Assembly (NCBI GenBank): GCA_031841125.1
Contig: CM063114.1
Location: forward strand, 30,139,266 to 30,203,265
From: Acanthococcus lagerstroemiae
Lineage: Eukaryota; Arthropoda; Insecta; Hemiptera; Eriococcidae
Reading direction: 5' to 3'
Length of the DNA stretch: 64,000 nt
In this document: positions 43,265-54,274 of the stretch, piece by piece
How the letters are laid out: each line of letters opens with the position of its first letter
How positions within the stretch are numbered: position 1 is the stretch's first letter
Made by a program: the position numbers and the translations under genes
The notes under the pieces: generated by a model
Told to the model about the DNA's origin: nothing
Database searches by the model: none
What the model saw: the letters and a program-made list of their open reading frames with translations, nothing else

Positions 43265-45535
43265 ATACATAGGGCTCGAAGGAATCCTCAACCACTGGAC
43301 ACGACAACATGAAAAACACATTTCTGAATATTCAAGCCCACGTCATTACAATACAAGGGAAGCTGGGAAATTAAGATTTTGCGCACATTACAGAATTTTT
43401 CAACAAACTGATTAACTTATAATTTTTTTTTCGAAATTAGCTTATCCACTTTTTATTTTTATACTCCGTTTTTTCGGAGTTTCTCTCTAATATCACACCT
43501 TCAAAATATGATTTCTTGAATTATAAGAGTTTTTTCTGAAAACAATAAAATTCTTTTCTCTATTTGATGCCGCAAAGCTCATCTTCCTCATCTGGGTGAG
43601 GAGAGGCACGCTGAAATTCTAACATGTTTATAGCTAAAAAATCACGTTCAATATTTGAATCATTGCTGTGGTAACACTGATGAATATAAATGAGTAAAAA
43701 TTTGCATGCGCAATGTACCGACTGGTGGCAACAGTTCACCCAGGCTTCATCAATATCGGTATTATTTGTTTAAATTTTTGATATTATTTACCCAAAGGCC
43801 AATTTTGACCGACAAAAGCTGAATTTTCACCTCGTGGGGCATAAATATTAACCGTTTGAAATCACACTTTTTTTTGTGAATTATTTGAATCAACTCCCGA
43901 AAACGGAGACAATGTGATAACATTGTAATAGCATAATGCTACCTGATACCAAAAATTTGTAAAATGTTTTTCTCCACGAAAAATATAAGTAGCGCCAAGA
44001 AATTTTGTTTGCCTAACGATGAAGAAAGTTTGCTCAACTGTAATAACACGTTCACCTTAAGAAGGGGCTGAGCACACTAGAACCCTTTTAAAACGACCTC
44101 ATTAGTTTTAAGGTCCGTTTGACGAAGCCAACTGCATTTGCCGGCCAGTAAAGCTCCAGCCCCGTAGCCATGGAGGCAAGCTGGGGCTGAGCCCTCTCTA
44201 AAGGTAACTTAAGCCCCCCTAGGCAAAGGTACCACCATTAAAAAAATCATCATTACGCTGAACGAGGAAGAAAGAAGGGATGAAGAGAATTAATATCACA
44301 GAAATATTTTAAAATTTAAGACAAAAACTTGGTTAACTAATTTGAGACTCCCGGATTGGGAATGAGATTTCGAAAAAAAGTGTTTTAAATGCGAAAAATT
44401 GCTCATTTTTACATATTTTAAATTCAATTTCAGGTGCCTTGGGGGTAATTCGCCTCCTTCGCCATCCCCCTTGGCTACACCACTGCTTTGTAGAAATCTT
44501 CACATAATATACTATGTATATCCTCAAGCCCCTCCCCCCCGATAAACAGTCAGCAACCCTTATTGCAGATGGCTGGCTACGGGTCTGTAAAGATCAAGTT
44601 CTCTAAATCTTCATTTCTGAACCAAGGGAGGGAGTGATGAGTTCCCACGTTAGAATTTTCAACCTTATTTCCCAAGGGAAATCGAAGGTGCCACTGCCCT
44701 CAGGATTAATTAATTTATATGTGTATAGGGATACTATGCTTGAAGAAATAATGTAGACAGCATTGCGAAGGCTTCAACAATCGAAACGTTCCTATACAGA
44801 TATATGTGCCAATAGACGATGAAACGTAATTCTCGAAAAGATGTTCGATAACAATAATCAGCATAATTGATATGACGAATTAATAGTGTTTTCATGAGAA
44901 AGCGATCAGTGTACTACAGAATTCATCCAACAAGCGGGCAGTATTTCAAATCGTTAGATAAGTTAGATAAGGTCTCTTGTCTCACCTAGTTCTTTACTGC
45001 GATTTTTTCAGTACTCAAGTGGCACTGTTGAACTCTACCGAATCGGAGTGAAAGTTACATCTACCTGCACGTTTCATATTTACACGTCTCAGGCCATCAA
45101 GATTATAATTTCTTATAAGAGTAAGTAAATCATGCATTTATTTATGTTACTAAATCCTGTAACCCCGCCAGTTCGAACGAACAGGGCACTACAATCGCAG
45201 GGTATGTCACCTCCGGACCTAAAAACAGGCTGATACGGGTATGTGCATGTCTTGGCTAGCTTACTAAAGGTGTTCAAACATATTATGGCTAGTAAGTGAA
45301 CTGCGGCTGCACCCTCTTTGGCATAGAGAAGGAAAACTCTAACACAACAAACCGTGGGAAAAGCAACGGCAAACTACCCCGACTAACACTGCCCAGGAAA
45401 GTCGCGCTTCAAAAATCGCGATCGCCAACATCCGGCAACGGGTACTTATGAACATCGAGGAACTGTTTCCGAGGAAGTACAATCCGTCGCTTATATCACA
45501 GATAGTTCGAGTGACACTGATATCAAGTGACGCCA
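43265..45535 (+). repeat. Dispersed repeat A, copy 1, interrupted
   Basis: Colinear with 49670-50935 and 60690-62285 (landmarks AGGGGATCCTAAGCTG-like start, GAAGCTGGGAA, CAAAGTGTTTTTCTCC-like, TTGAACTCTACTGAATC, ACATCTACCTGCACGT, GACAGATAGTTCGA). It has about 640 bp of extra sequence at 44065-44705, ending in part with CAGTGGTGTAGCC-type hAT terminus at 44484, and a SINE at 45150-45460. No coding frame is shared by the copies. Confidence 0.75.
45150..45460 (+). mobile_element. 5'-truncated SINE inserted in repeat A
   Basis: Starts at TCCTGTAACCCCGCCAGTTC in the body of the SINE seen at 38489 and 23503; the tRNA head is missing. It splits the TTTATTTATGTTAC and CCGTCGCTTATAT parts of repeat A. 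Confidence 0.8.
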
Positions 45536-45539
45536 TCGG

Positions 45540-46620
45540 TTAAAATAAGAAAAATCTTCTAACCTTCCCTCCAAAAAATTGGAAAAGCATACGAGCGACA
45601 GAATTTAAAAAAAAAACAAAAAAAAAAAAAAACACTACTGAAATTATACGTGTTACCGTCTCACTATTGGCACCCTGGATCCTGAAGCAAGGAACTCTGA
45701 TATCTTTCCCCGATGCGAGATCAATCCAACCGATTCGAATGCTCTATGTGCCACTTTTTAGCCGAACTCTGTATCTTGCCGCAGCTCTAGGGGTCGTTTA
45801 TTAATGACGCAAGGACCCTAGGGGGATAAAAATCTCGACAGGACCTGACCTGGGGGTGAGGGGGTAAGAGCCATTTTTACGTAATATTTTATTACGCACG
45901 TTTTAACGTAGCCACCACTTGGCGACACATTTTTTGCATGCGGCTGCTAAACATGAGTGAATAGACGTAAAGTGAAACCTGTTGAACCTTTTCAAATATT
46001 AATTTATTTTAAAGCTTTTTAGGAAAATTCACGAAAAAATCTTGCGTAAGAAGGGGGAGGGAGGTTCAATTAATCTTATGTGTTCTTTAGGGGTGGCCCT
46101 CTGTTATAGATAAAGAAATATTGTTTTTTTTTGTATATTTCGCTCTCCCACCCCATAGAATTGTTTCTTCATATGAAAAAACATTCCCTTAAAAATTCCA
46201 GCTCAATTGATCACTTTTAAGGTGGCCCGAATGAGCTGAGATGGGCCGTGCAATTTTGTTAACTAAAATTCAGTTTTTGCATTTCTGACTTAAAAAATTA
46301 ATATTAATTTTTTTCTCTTCTGTTCTACTCAGTGTATTCTAGTTTACTGATTTAATTATGTTAATTATATGTGGTAGGGTTTTTATTTGTTGTTTAAACT
46401 GTGAATTACGAGCGAAGCGAGCAAAAGAAATTGTGAATTGTCCCTCGGCGTCAAAAATTTTAAAATAAGCAAAAACGAAGAACAAAAAAAATTTTAATAC
46501 AAGGTATGATGGAATACAGAAAACAGTACCCAAATTCTGAAAAATTAACACTTAGTTTAATATGATTAAAATAATAAAAATTACGAATGTTTAATGTTTG
46601 TTTATAGGTACTTTTTAAAA
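45540..46620. other. Intergenic, no feature recognised
   Basis: A-run at 45607-45632; nothing else recognised. Confidence 0.35.
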
Positions 46621-47171
46621 CAGGGTGTCCAACAAAATCGAATTTTGGAAATAAATGACCTTCCCCCAATTTGCTATGACAGCTCTAAAATAGTAAACTA
46701 TTAATAGGAATATCAATTTTGATGAAAAAATTAAGTTGGATACACTAAGACAATGTTTCATCATCATTATATCATACTAAACATGGTCTGATTTTCTTTT
46801 GAATTTGTAGAAAGATCTATGGTCATTATTACGTGGAATGTAAAGAGCAAAATGTGGATTTACGTAGGTATTTTCTTGTGACTAATGCTTCGGAAAAAAG
46901 GTTCTCAAACAGCTTTGAACTTTGTACTTCACTTACTTTGAGCACTCACACACATCTACCTTGGTCTTTTTCGTTATCAATGGGATCATGATTAGGCTCC
47001 TCTACACTCCTTATCCCTCGAAATTGGAGGGCAATAATATTGAACTCACTCAGACCAACTTACTGAAGCCCGCGGTCTGGAGTAACTTCATAAAAATCCA
47101 AAAAACATAGCCCTTCACCAAAAAACGATTAAAAATATTTTTTTCCTCCATAATACTTCCTTTGTAAGAAA

Positions 47172-47199
47172 AAAAAAAAGAAGAAAGAAAGAAAGAAAG
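47172..47199. repeat. (GAAA)n microsatellite
   Basis: A-run followed by about five GAAA units. Confidence 0.85.
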
Positions 47200-47293
47200 C
47201 ACAACATCACAAATGATAATAACGGTACTCGTATAGTTTTATATGTTTCATTTAGGGGGGCTAATTCTGAAACCGGGGGCATAGCCCCTCCCC

Positions 47294-48540
47294 CTAGCCC
47301 CCTCCATTTCCACCCCTGGTAACACCAAACATGTGTAGCACTGATTTACTACAAACATTTTCTAACCAGGCTGCAAATCCGTTAAATTGCCCCCTCATGT
47401 TCGCAGCACCATCTGTAAAACTGCCAATACAGTTTTGAATATGAATATTATTTTTCTGTAAATCATTCTTAACTAAATCACACAAACCTGCACCGGTAGT
47501 TTTTTTTTGGATTTAAAATTGAGAGCACTCTTTCATTCTCAGTAGATCCACAAGTCTGGTGTCCAGGTTCAATTTCATTTTCATCGCATATTCCAACATA
47601 TCTAACTATAAGTGAGCAGATGTCCAATACAGGAAGATCTTACGTTGTGTCTGTTTGAATAGAATACATCCCAGCTTTTTTAATGTTTTTGCTAAATGTG
47701 TTATTTATTTATTTATTTTTTTTAAATATTAAATTTGATATTGCTTTAATTACAGCATTAGCAGTTCTGTTGGAAAGTAGTGTGCGATATTGACTTTTAC
47801 CAAATCTTACCTTGTTTAGCTCTCTCCGTTATAGAGTGAATGTGAGCGTTCAGTGGCGCATCATATTTTGCTAATAAGAGCAAAATATCTAAAAAATTAC
47901 CGTGACTGAGATTTGTATTACCCAAATCTCTCGTTGCTTCATAGGCTCCCCGACTACTCAAGCCTCGTTTTCCAATTAATTTAATAACTTTGACAACCCT
48001 TTCAAACACAGCCCTTCGTTCTTCCACTTTTTTTTCTCTTTTCTTTAGTTGGCTTCCCAGCAACAGCATGTCAATGCTTTGATTTTCATCCTCGTCATAT
48101 AAGCCTCAGCTGCATTTAAATGATTTTTACTTTTTTCATGATCATCAATCCTACTATATATGTGTTTTACATTTAGATTGGTCATCCCAGTTATAAATTT
48201 ACTATCGTCGCCATCTTTTGCAAAAGCTAATCAAACTGAACAATAAAAACGTTTTATCCCCTCATAGTAAGATAGCCACTGACGTTTACTGCCGTCTGAT
48301 CGAAAAAATATTTTTTGTGCATTGAATGTTGGACCATCATGACTTACATTTTCGAACTGGATGAAATTCAAAATTTTTTTTAAATTCTTGTAGTTGAGGT
48401 TTTTGAAACATCTTGATCAGATCTATACGTCGGCATTTGCCTATCAATCCTGTAGAATACTTCTTGTTTGCTTGCTAATGTCGCTATAGCATGCACCCTT
48501 TCTTGTAACTTGTGGCCGCAACAAGCAGCATATTTAAATT
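47294..48540 (-). pseudogene. ZMYM1-like hAT transposase remnant
   Basis: On the - strand and across several frames the order of a ZMYM1-like hAT transposase can be followed: a TTF-type finger region (around 48150-48300, RQWLSYYEGIKRFYCSV), the block RGAYEATRDLGN and NFLDILLLLAKYD (about 47860-47960), a block like YSIQTDTT (about 47660), and FTDGAANMRG (about 47400-47430), the catalytic-core DGA motif. Frame breaks and stops between them show it is dead. C-terminal half missing. Confidence 0.8.
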
Positions 48541-48940
48541 ATTTTTGTCGCGCCCCCCGGGCGATCGCCCAGTAGCCCAGTGCGTTTGCACAACCCTGGC
48601 AGAAATAGTGCAAAATATGCAGTGAATGCCAAAATATACGAATTATACAAAATTAAGTGCTGCCCATTTAACTCGGGATTTTGTGATTCGTGAAGATCTT
48701 TTGAAACTTCTGGAATACACGCCATAGATAAAAGTATGCATTCGCATAAAAATTGCAGCGCGGGTCATTATAATAGAATTTTCCAATTCTAAATTCTTTG
48801 TTTTCTCTTTCAAGGTATAATTTGCTGATTTTTAAATGTTTGAATGACCACGATTGAAAATAAATGATTTTAAATGACTTAAGTGACCTGCTTCCAAAAT
48901 AAATGACGTTGAATCACTTAAATGACTGTTAGACACCCTG

Positions 48941-49665
48941 TTTTTTCTTTTCTTTTTTTTCTTCGAAAGAAGTTATTAAGAAAAAATCAGACGTGAAAAA
49001 ATGTGGAAGGCCAACTGTACTTTTACAAGCGTATGCTTACCGTGCAAAGTATCGTACTTCACTCAGCACTATAAAGCATAAGTAGCGTGCTCGACCGCGC
49101 TTCCTCCATTTTCACCCTTTCACGGTCGAGAATGTTCCATCCATAGGGGAATGTTTATTTTCATTGATTATGATAACGACTACTCTATTCCAACAGACAT
49201 GATGCATAAATTGCCTAACTAACTCCTGAATTCTAGTAGGAAAACGGGAAAAGAAAATTTCTTCTAATTTCCTACATCAATTTTAAAAGGAATCGATTGG
49301 GACATGCACTGATTATTGTAGAACAGAGGAGATTCAAGAAAATATTAAAGTTTTTTGAGAGAAAAAAACTGGAGAAATTAGAGAGGGAAGAATTACTACT
49401 TTTGATTCGAAATAAAACTTCACCGCTCGGCACTCAAACCACGAACTGTATCACCGTTACGACGATCGAATTTTCATAAATTAATAACTGACACAAATAA
49501 ACTAGCGCCCCAAATCGTGGCTTTTACGATTCCCTAAGTACTGTTGTAGGAAACCTGTGTTTTGTATAACGATGACAGAATAACCCAATGCCGAAGAATG
49601 ATTTTCAAAACTATGAATTATATGCCTACGCACGATTTTGAAATTTTTGGAAAATTTTTTCATTG
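48941..49665. other. Intergenic, no feature recognised
   Basis: Nothing recognised; a short Lys/Glu-rich frame at 49297-49479 looks accidental. Confidence 0.35.
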
Positions 49666-49669
49666 ACAT

Positions 49670-50935
49670 AATTGTCAGGCGCTTTACATTGAAATAATTA
49701 GAAAAGTATTCCGTTAATGTGAATTTTGTAGTGGGAATCAGTCCAAGTTGTTAAGATACTGATACTGCAATTCATTCTGATTCTTGTTTCATATTTCATG
49801 GAGCGAGTTTTATTCAACTCTCTCGAGACTCTTTTACATTCCATTAAGATTCATTCGACTACCTTAAATTTTGAAGGTTTTTCTGCATATTACATTCCTT
49901 GCTCAATACAGTGCCGTCCAGAATTGAGCCTCAAGTTGATGGGGAGAGACACTAGGGGATCCTAAGCTGTTTATTTATTTATTTTTGGTATTTCCAATTC
50001 AAATGGCAAATTTTGATCGAAAAAACTGAATTTCGACTCGTGGCTGCACAACTGATTAAAATTAACTGTTCAAGTTCAAACTTTTTTGAAATCTTCATTG
50101 GTTTTTTATTCTGAATTATTTAGAGGAACTTTTGGGAGTGGGGGCAATTTCCCGAGAAAAGTTTTCACATAAGGACGACTCTATAGAATATTTTTATCAT
50201 AGTGGCTGATGATTTCGTGAGTAGTGACTACAATATTCGTAGATTCGTACAACCTCATGCCGAACTTGCAAAGTGTTTTTCTTCACGAAAATAGCGCTAA
50301 AGAATTTTGATTTATGAAGGTTCTACTACTGTTTGTGAAAGATTAATTTTACACGCGTGTAGAGCTGAAAATATATTTATGGAAATAATGCAGATAGTAT
50401 ATGACGGCTTTAATAATCACAACTTCTTTATTCAGGTATATTTGTCAATTAGACGTTTAAATGTAATCCTTGAGAAGATGGCAGACAGATAATAATAATC
50501 AGCATACTTGATATGATGAATAATTAGTTCTTTTATTTGAATGAAATCAGCGTACCGAGGTATTCATCCAAAAACGAGCAGAATGATTAAACTGTTTCAT
50601 AAGTTGATAAGGTGTCTTGTTCCAACCATAGTTTTTCACTCCGATTTTTCAATATTCAACCGGCAATATTACACACTGTTGAACTCTACTGAATCAGAGT
50701 GAAAATAACATCTACCTGCACGTACGCTATCACGATTACAATCTTTTGTACGAGTAAGTAATTCTTTCATTTATTTATGTTACGAATTAGTTAAGAGTAA
50801 GTTATGAGTAAGTGGGTAAGTAGTAGGTGTATTAGGTACCAACGATCATTGAGAACCTTCTTGCAAGTATGTATTATCTATCGCTTGTATGACAGATAGT
50901 TCGAATGACACTCAAATCAAGTGACAACATGGTAG
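49670..50935 (+). repeat. Dispersed repeat A, copy 2
   Basis: Matches 60690-62285 along its length (CAAGTTGTTAAGATACTG, AGGGGATCCTAAGCTGTT, TGAATTTCGACTCGTGG, GAACTCTACTGAATCAGAG) with an internal deletion corresponding to about 60950-61310. Confidence 0.82.
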
Positions 50936-51239
50936 GAGAGAACGGCAGGCAGTCAAGAAACGTCAACCGTGAGACATTTGAAATATGTCAGCTGTAAGTT
51001 GGTGATTTTGGGTATGTTTTAACTCACATACCTATGTATGCCAGTGTATATGTTAAGAGCAAAGTCCGAAATTGTACTTTTCGGATACTGTACGGACAGT
51101 TTTGTACAGTTCGCGAAATAATATTTTTGCGCGAACGAAACTAGAAATGTACGTTAATAAGGTACAGAATGCGATATGCACACCATATTTGTATTGAGTT
51201 GAACCCGTCAACAGTGTACAAAGTTCGCAAAAATTGATT

Positions 51240-52715
51240 TTCATTATGTTTAGGAGATTATGCGAAGCAATAATCTACAAATCGGGAGATAAAGATAACC
51301 CCTACAACTACAGACCAATATCGTTAATATCTAACATAAATATGATACTAGAAAAAATTGTAAAAAACAGAATATACAACTACCTCGAAAATTCAAATAT
51401 ATTGGCCGACAGTCAATTCGGTTTCCGAACGAGAAAAAGTACCATGAATGCCATTGCATATTTAACTGATCGAGTTACAAATAGTTTTGACCGTGGAACG
51501 AAATGCGGAATTATATTCATGGACATTCAAAAGGCGTTTGATACCATACAGCACGAAATATTTATCAAAAAATTAGAATGTTGCGGTATTACTGAAACAG
51601 TAAAGATATGGTTTGAGTCCTACCTAAAAAATAGAATACAAATGGTACAACTAGGCAACAACATAAGTGATAAAATGGAAATCACTGATGGATGCCCGCA
51701 AGGAACAATTCTATCCCCGATCATATTTCTGATCTATATAAAAGACTTAATAAAAGAGCAAAACCAAAAATGCTCCCTCATATCATTTGCGGATGACACA
51801 GCCCTCATAGTAGAAGAAAAGAGTTGGGAACAAGTGTATGAAATGGCAAATTACAAAATGAACAAAATTAAACAGTGGTTCACCTTAAAACTCCTTGTAC
51901 CTACACCCTGAAAAAACAAAATTCATGGCATTCACCCCTACAAATCGGAATGAACCCACTTCACATTTGGTACAACACATACAATCTTGTAAAGTAAATT
52001 ACCAGCAGACTTGCAGCTGCCCACAAATAAAAAAGGTAAATGAAATTCGATATCTGGGCATAATTATAGATAAAAATTTGACATGGAAAAGCCAAATAAA
52101 TTGTCTGGTATCAGGACTGAGAAAACTCACGTATTTCATGTTAAATATCAGAAACATAACAAACACTAAGATAAAATATGATGTCTACTATGCGCTAGTA
52201 CAATCCATATTAAACTATGGCATAATAGCATGGGGTAGTGCTTATCCAACAACAATAAAGCCCTTACAAATAGTGCAAAATAAGATCATAAAAATCATAT
52301 TTAATTTCCACCCAAGGACGTCTACGATTCAGATCTATAAAATAACCAACTTATTAAACATACGAAAATTGCATATCAAAAACACTTTAACATACATGAA
52401 AACTAATAATTTATTACGCATTCAGAAAAATCATAGTATAACAACTAGGCATAACCTTTGTAACATTAGGGTGCCAAAAAAAAGTACAACAAGTGGACAA
52501 CAAAACTATAGGTATCAGGGCATCTCATTTTTCAATAACCTTAGTCCATCCCATAAAGCAGAAATCATGTGTACCCCAGCAAAAAATACTAATAAAATTA
52601 AAAAACTTATAAATAGCCTACTATAGCATTATAAACACGCACTAAATAAATAAATAAACAACAACTAATAAATAAATACCATTACAAAATAAATGAAAAT
52701 AAATAAATAAACAGT
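51240..52715 (+). mobile_element. 5'-truncated Jockey/CR1-like LINE inside the 2.9-kb element
   Basis: Starts within the reverse transcriptase region at about 51240, directly inside the left terminus of the host element, and ends in an (AAATA)n-type tail at about 52640-52715. The endonuclease is missing. Confidence 0.82.
51252..52626 (+). pseudogene. Reverse transcriptase of Jockey/CR1-like LINE, one frameshift
   Basis: First frame (to 51911) carries NYRPISLIS, the motif A region FMDIQKAFD with its Asp, GCPQGTILSP and FADDTAL with the catalytic Asp pair, so the palm is complete. About 51885-51900, an extra A in a run of four shifts the frame; the second frame (51895-52626) continues with the thumb (IRYLGIIID) and the C-terminal ALVQSILNYGIIAWG block. 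Otherwise intact, so this is a young copy. All N-terminal parts before the RT are missing. Confidence 0.85.
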
Positions 52716-52809
52716 AAATTTTCTGGTTGAGAATAAATATAACAAAATTCCTTTTCGTTTCCCTAGTTCCTAATTCATTAATTTGAAAATGGCGGATGGG
52801 GGCGGGGAT

Positions 52810-53000
52810 CGGTAGTTTTTTTTTCATGGCTTGGTTTTTTTGTTTTTTTCTTAGTTTTTTTCTCTTTTTTTCTAGTTTCTTTTTCTACTTTTCTTTTGTT
52901 TTTTTTTATTCCTTTTTATTTTGTTTTTGTATTTTTGATTTCCGATTTTCCTTTTCAAAATTGTTCTAGTAGCTTTTTTCTCATTTTATATTTTTTTAAT
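52810..53000. repeat. T-rich low-complexity tract
   Basis: Mostly T with some C, possibly the A-tail of an old - strand retroelement. Confidence 0.6.
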
Positions 53001-53212
53001 CCGCGTAATTATTCAAAAAAATTCAAAAAATATTATAATACAGCCTCGAAACGAGCTCCGCTCAGTGAGTGCAAGAAAAATAAGACGCAAATAAAGTTTT
53101 CATTCATTCATTCATGCAATATGTTGAAGAAATCGAGTGAAATAATGAACTAGGCTTAGGTACGAGTAATTTAATGCGAAAAAGGGAGAACATATATTGT
53201 ACATAAATTATG

Positions 53213-53659
53213 CTATAATATAATACTAACATATATTTCACAATGACGTAGAAAAAGGTGTATAATCGGTCTACCAATATTGGCGTACCTGTCGTGGACA
53301 GCATGTTCCATTTTGTGAATTCCTCCATGCCCTGTTTGAATGTGAATCGAATGTAGAATGTCGAAAACTTCACCATAATGCACAAAAGATTTAATCGAAC
53401 TCAATTCTGAGTTCTCGTTCGATTTCACCGGCCTAATTAATTTTGTACTACTTGGTCCAGTCACCATGATGTCGTATTTCTTCAATCGCCGATAATCTTT
53501 AGCTGTCTTCTTCGATGTACTCTTTGCATGCAGTACTTCGCGCAGTAACTTACTATAATGTTCTTCACTAATTATCGCGAACGAATTTTCAGCTCGAGGC
53601 AAATCATATAAACTTTTTTCAAATTTTTCTTTAAGTACCGCGAAACTTTGGACATTCAT
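53213..53659 (-). pseudogene. Integrase-like (KRBA2/Ginger-type) N-terminal relic
   Basis: 148 codons on the - strand. After a charged helical part with KDYRRLKKYDIM comes FDILHSIHIQTGHGGIHKM, the His pair and GHGG signature of the HHCC zinc-binding domain before retroviral-type integrase cores; similar proteins occur as KRAB-A domain protein 2-like or Ginger-type transposases. The following cysteines are partly lost (HCEIY where C-x2-C is expected) and the catalytic core is gone. Its place inside a terminal-inverted-repeat element fits a Ginger-like transposase. A further short open frame (53631-53861) overlaps its start within the right terminus. Confidence 0.6.
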
Positions 53660-53983
53660 TTTTGATCACAGGTAGAACTCGTTCGCATGAAGCAGTCGTG
53701 AAAATGACTAAAAATATTACTTGTACAGATGTCATCTTCTCGCTACCGTAAATGACAGATAATATTACTTTTCTTCGCTCGGTTGGTACTGTACGCTTGT
53801 ACAGAGTTGTTAAAATGTTTAACTGTGTACGAATACAGTGTGCATAACGCATTCTGTACATTACTACTGTGCATTTCTAACCTCGCTCAGAAAGTGAAGT
53901 TCATTTCGCATATTGTACAATACTGCCTGTGCAGTATCCGAAAAGTACAATTTCGGACTTGAAATACTCTCAGGCATCTTATT

Positions 53984-54035
53984 GTAGGGACAGCAATGGC
54001 AAAGCATCGCAGCTAACCTGTCCAGTAAGCCAACC
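53984..54035 (+). mobile_element. SINE fragment upstream of transporter 5
   Basis: GTAGGGACAGCAATGGCAAA and CTAACCTGTCCAG match the 3' part of the SINE at 38489-38930. Confidence 0.6.
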
Positions 54036-54195
54036 ATTAATTTGATGATTAGTGCTCTGTATACATTCCAAATTCATTATTATTTTTCTGATCTGCCAAA
54101 ATAATTACATCTCCGCAGGCAAGGAAAATTTGGTGTGGCTTTCCTCCTCAGATAAATTCCACATATATGCCCACTATTGAAACTCAATAGATTTA

Positions 54196-54274
54196 GAGTT
54201 GACAATTTTCTGTTCCAGACATCCTGGACCTAATGAAAAGAATCTGATTCGGCAATACTACGCCATTGATCGCC
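54196..54274 (+). promoter_or_regulatory. 3' splice acceptor, uORF and 5'UTR of transporter 5
   Basis: GACAATTTTCTGTTCCAG is a strong acceptor ending at AG 54217-54218. The 56-nt leader has ATG 54233-54235 opening a four-codon uORF (M-K-R-I, stop TGA 54245-54247). The main ATG 54275 has an excellent GCCATGG context. Confidence 0.75.

Larger units (their letters stand above)
46621..48940. mobile_element. hAT-like composite element
   Basis: CAGGGTGTCCAACA at the left and TGTTAGACACCCTG at the right are inverted ends. The subterminal right side repeats AAATGACTTAAGTGAC words. No 8-bp duplication is clear. A second hAT terminus (CAGGGTTGTGCAAACGC, read on the - strand) lies at 48598, and a third (CAGGGGTGGAAATGG) at 47321, so several insertions overlap here. 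Confidence 0.6.
51062..53960. mobile_element. 2.9-kb DNA element with about 180-bp inverted termini
   Basis: Left terminus 51062-51225 and right terminus 53780-53960 are inverted repeats: AAGTCCGAAATTGTAC, TTTTCGGATACTG, AGAAATG.AC, GTACAGAATGCG and TGTACAA occur in the same order from each end. Inside are a LINE copy next to the left terminus and an integrase-like coding relic reading inward from the right terminus. No target duplication was found. Confidence 0.75.

Noticed and set aside
54266..54274. TTG start for transporter 5
   Set aside because: ATG 54275 in GCCATGG context is three codons downstream.
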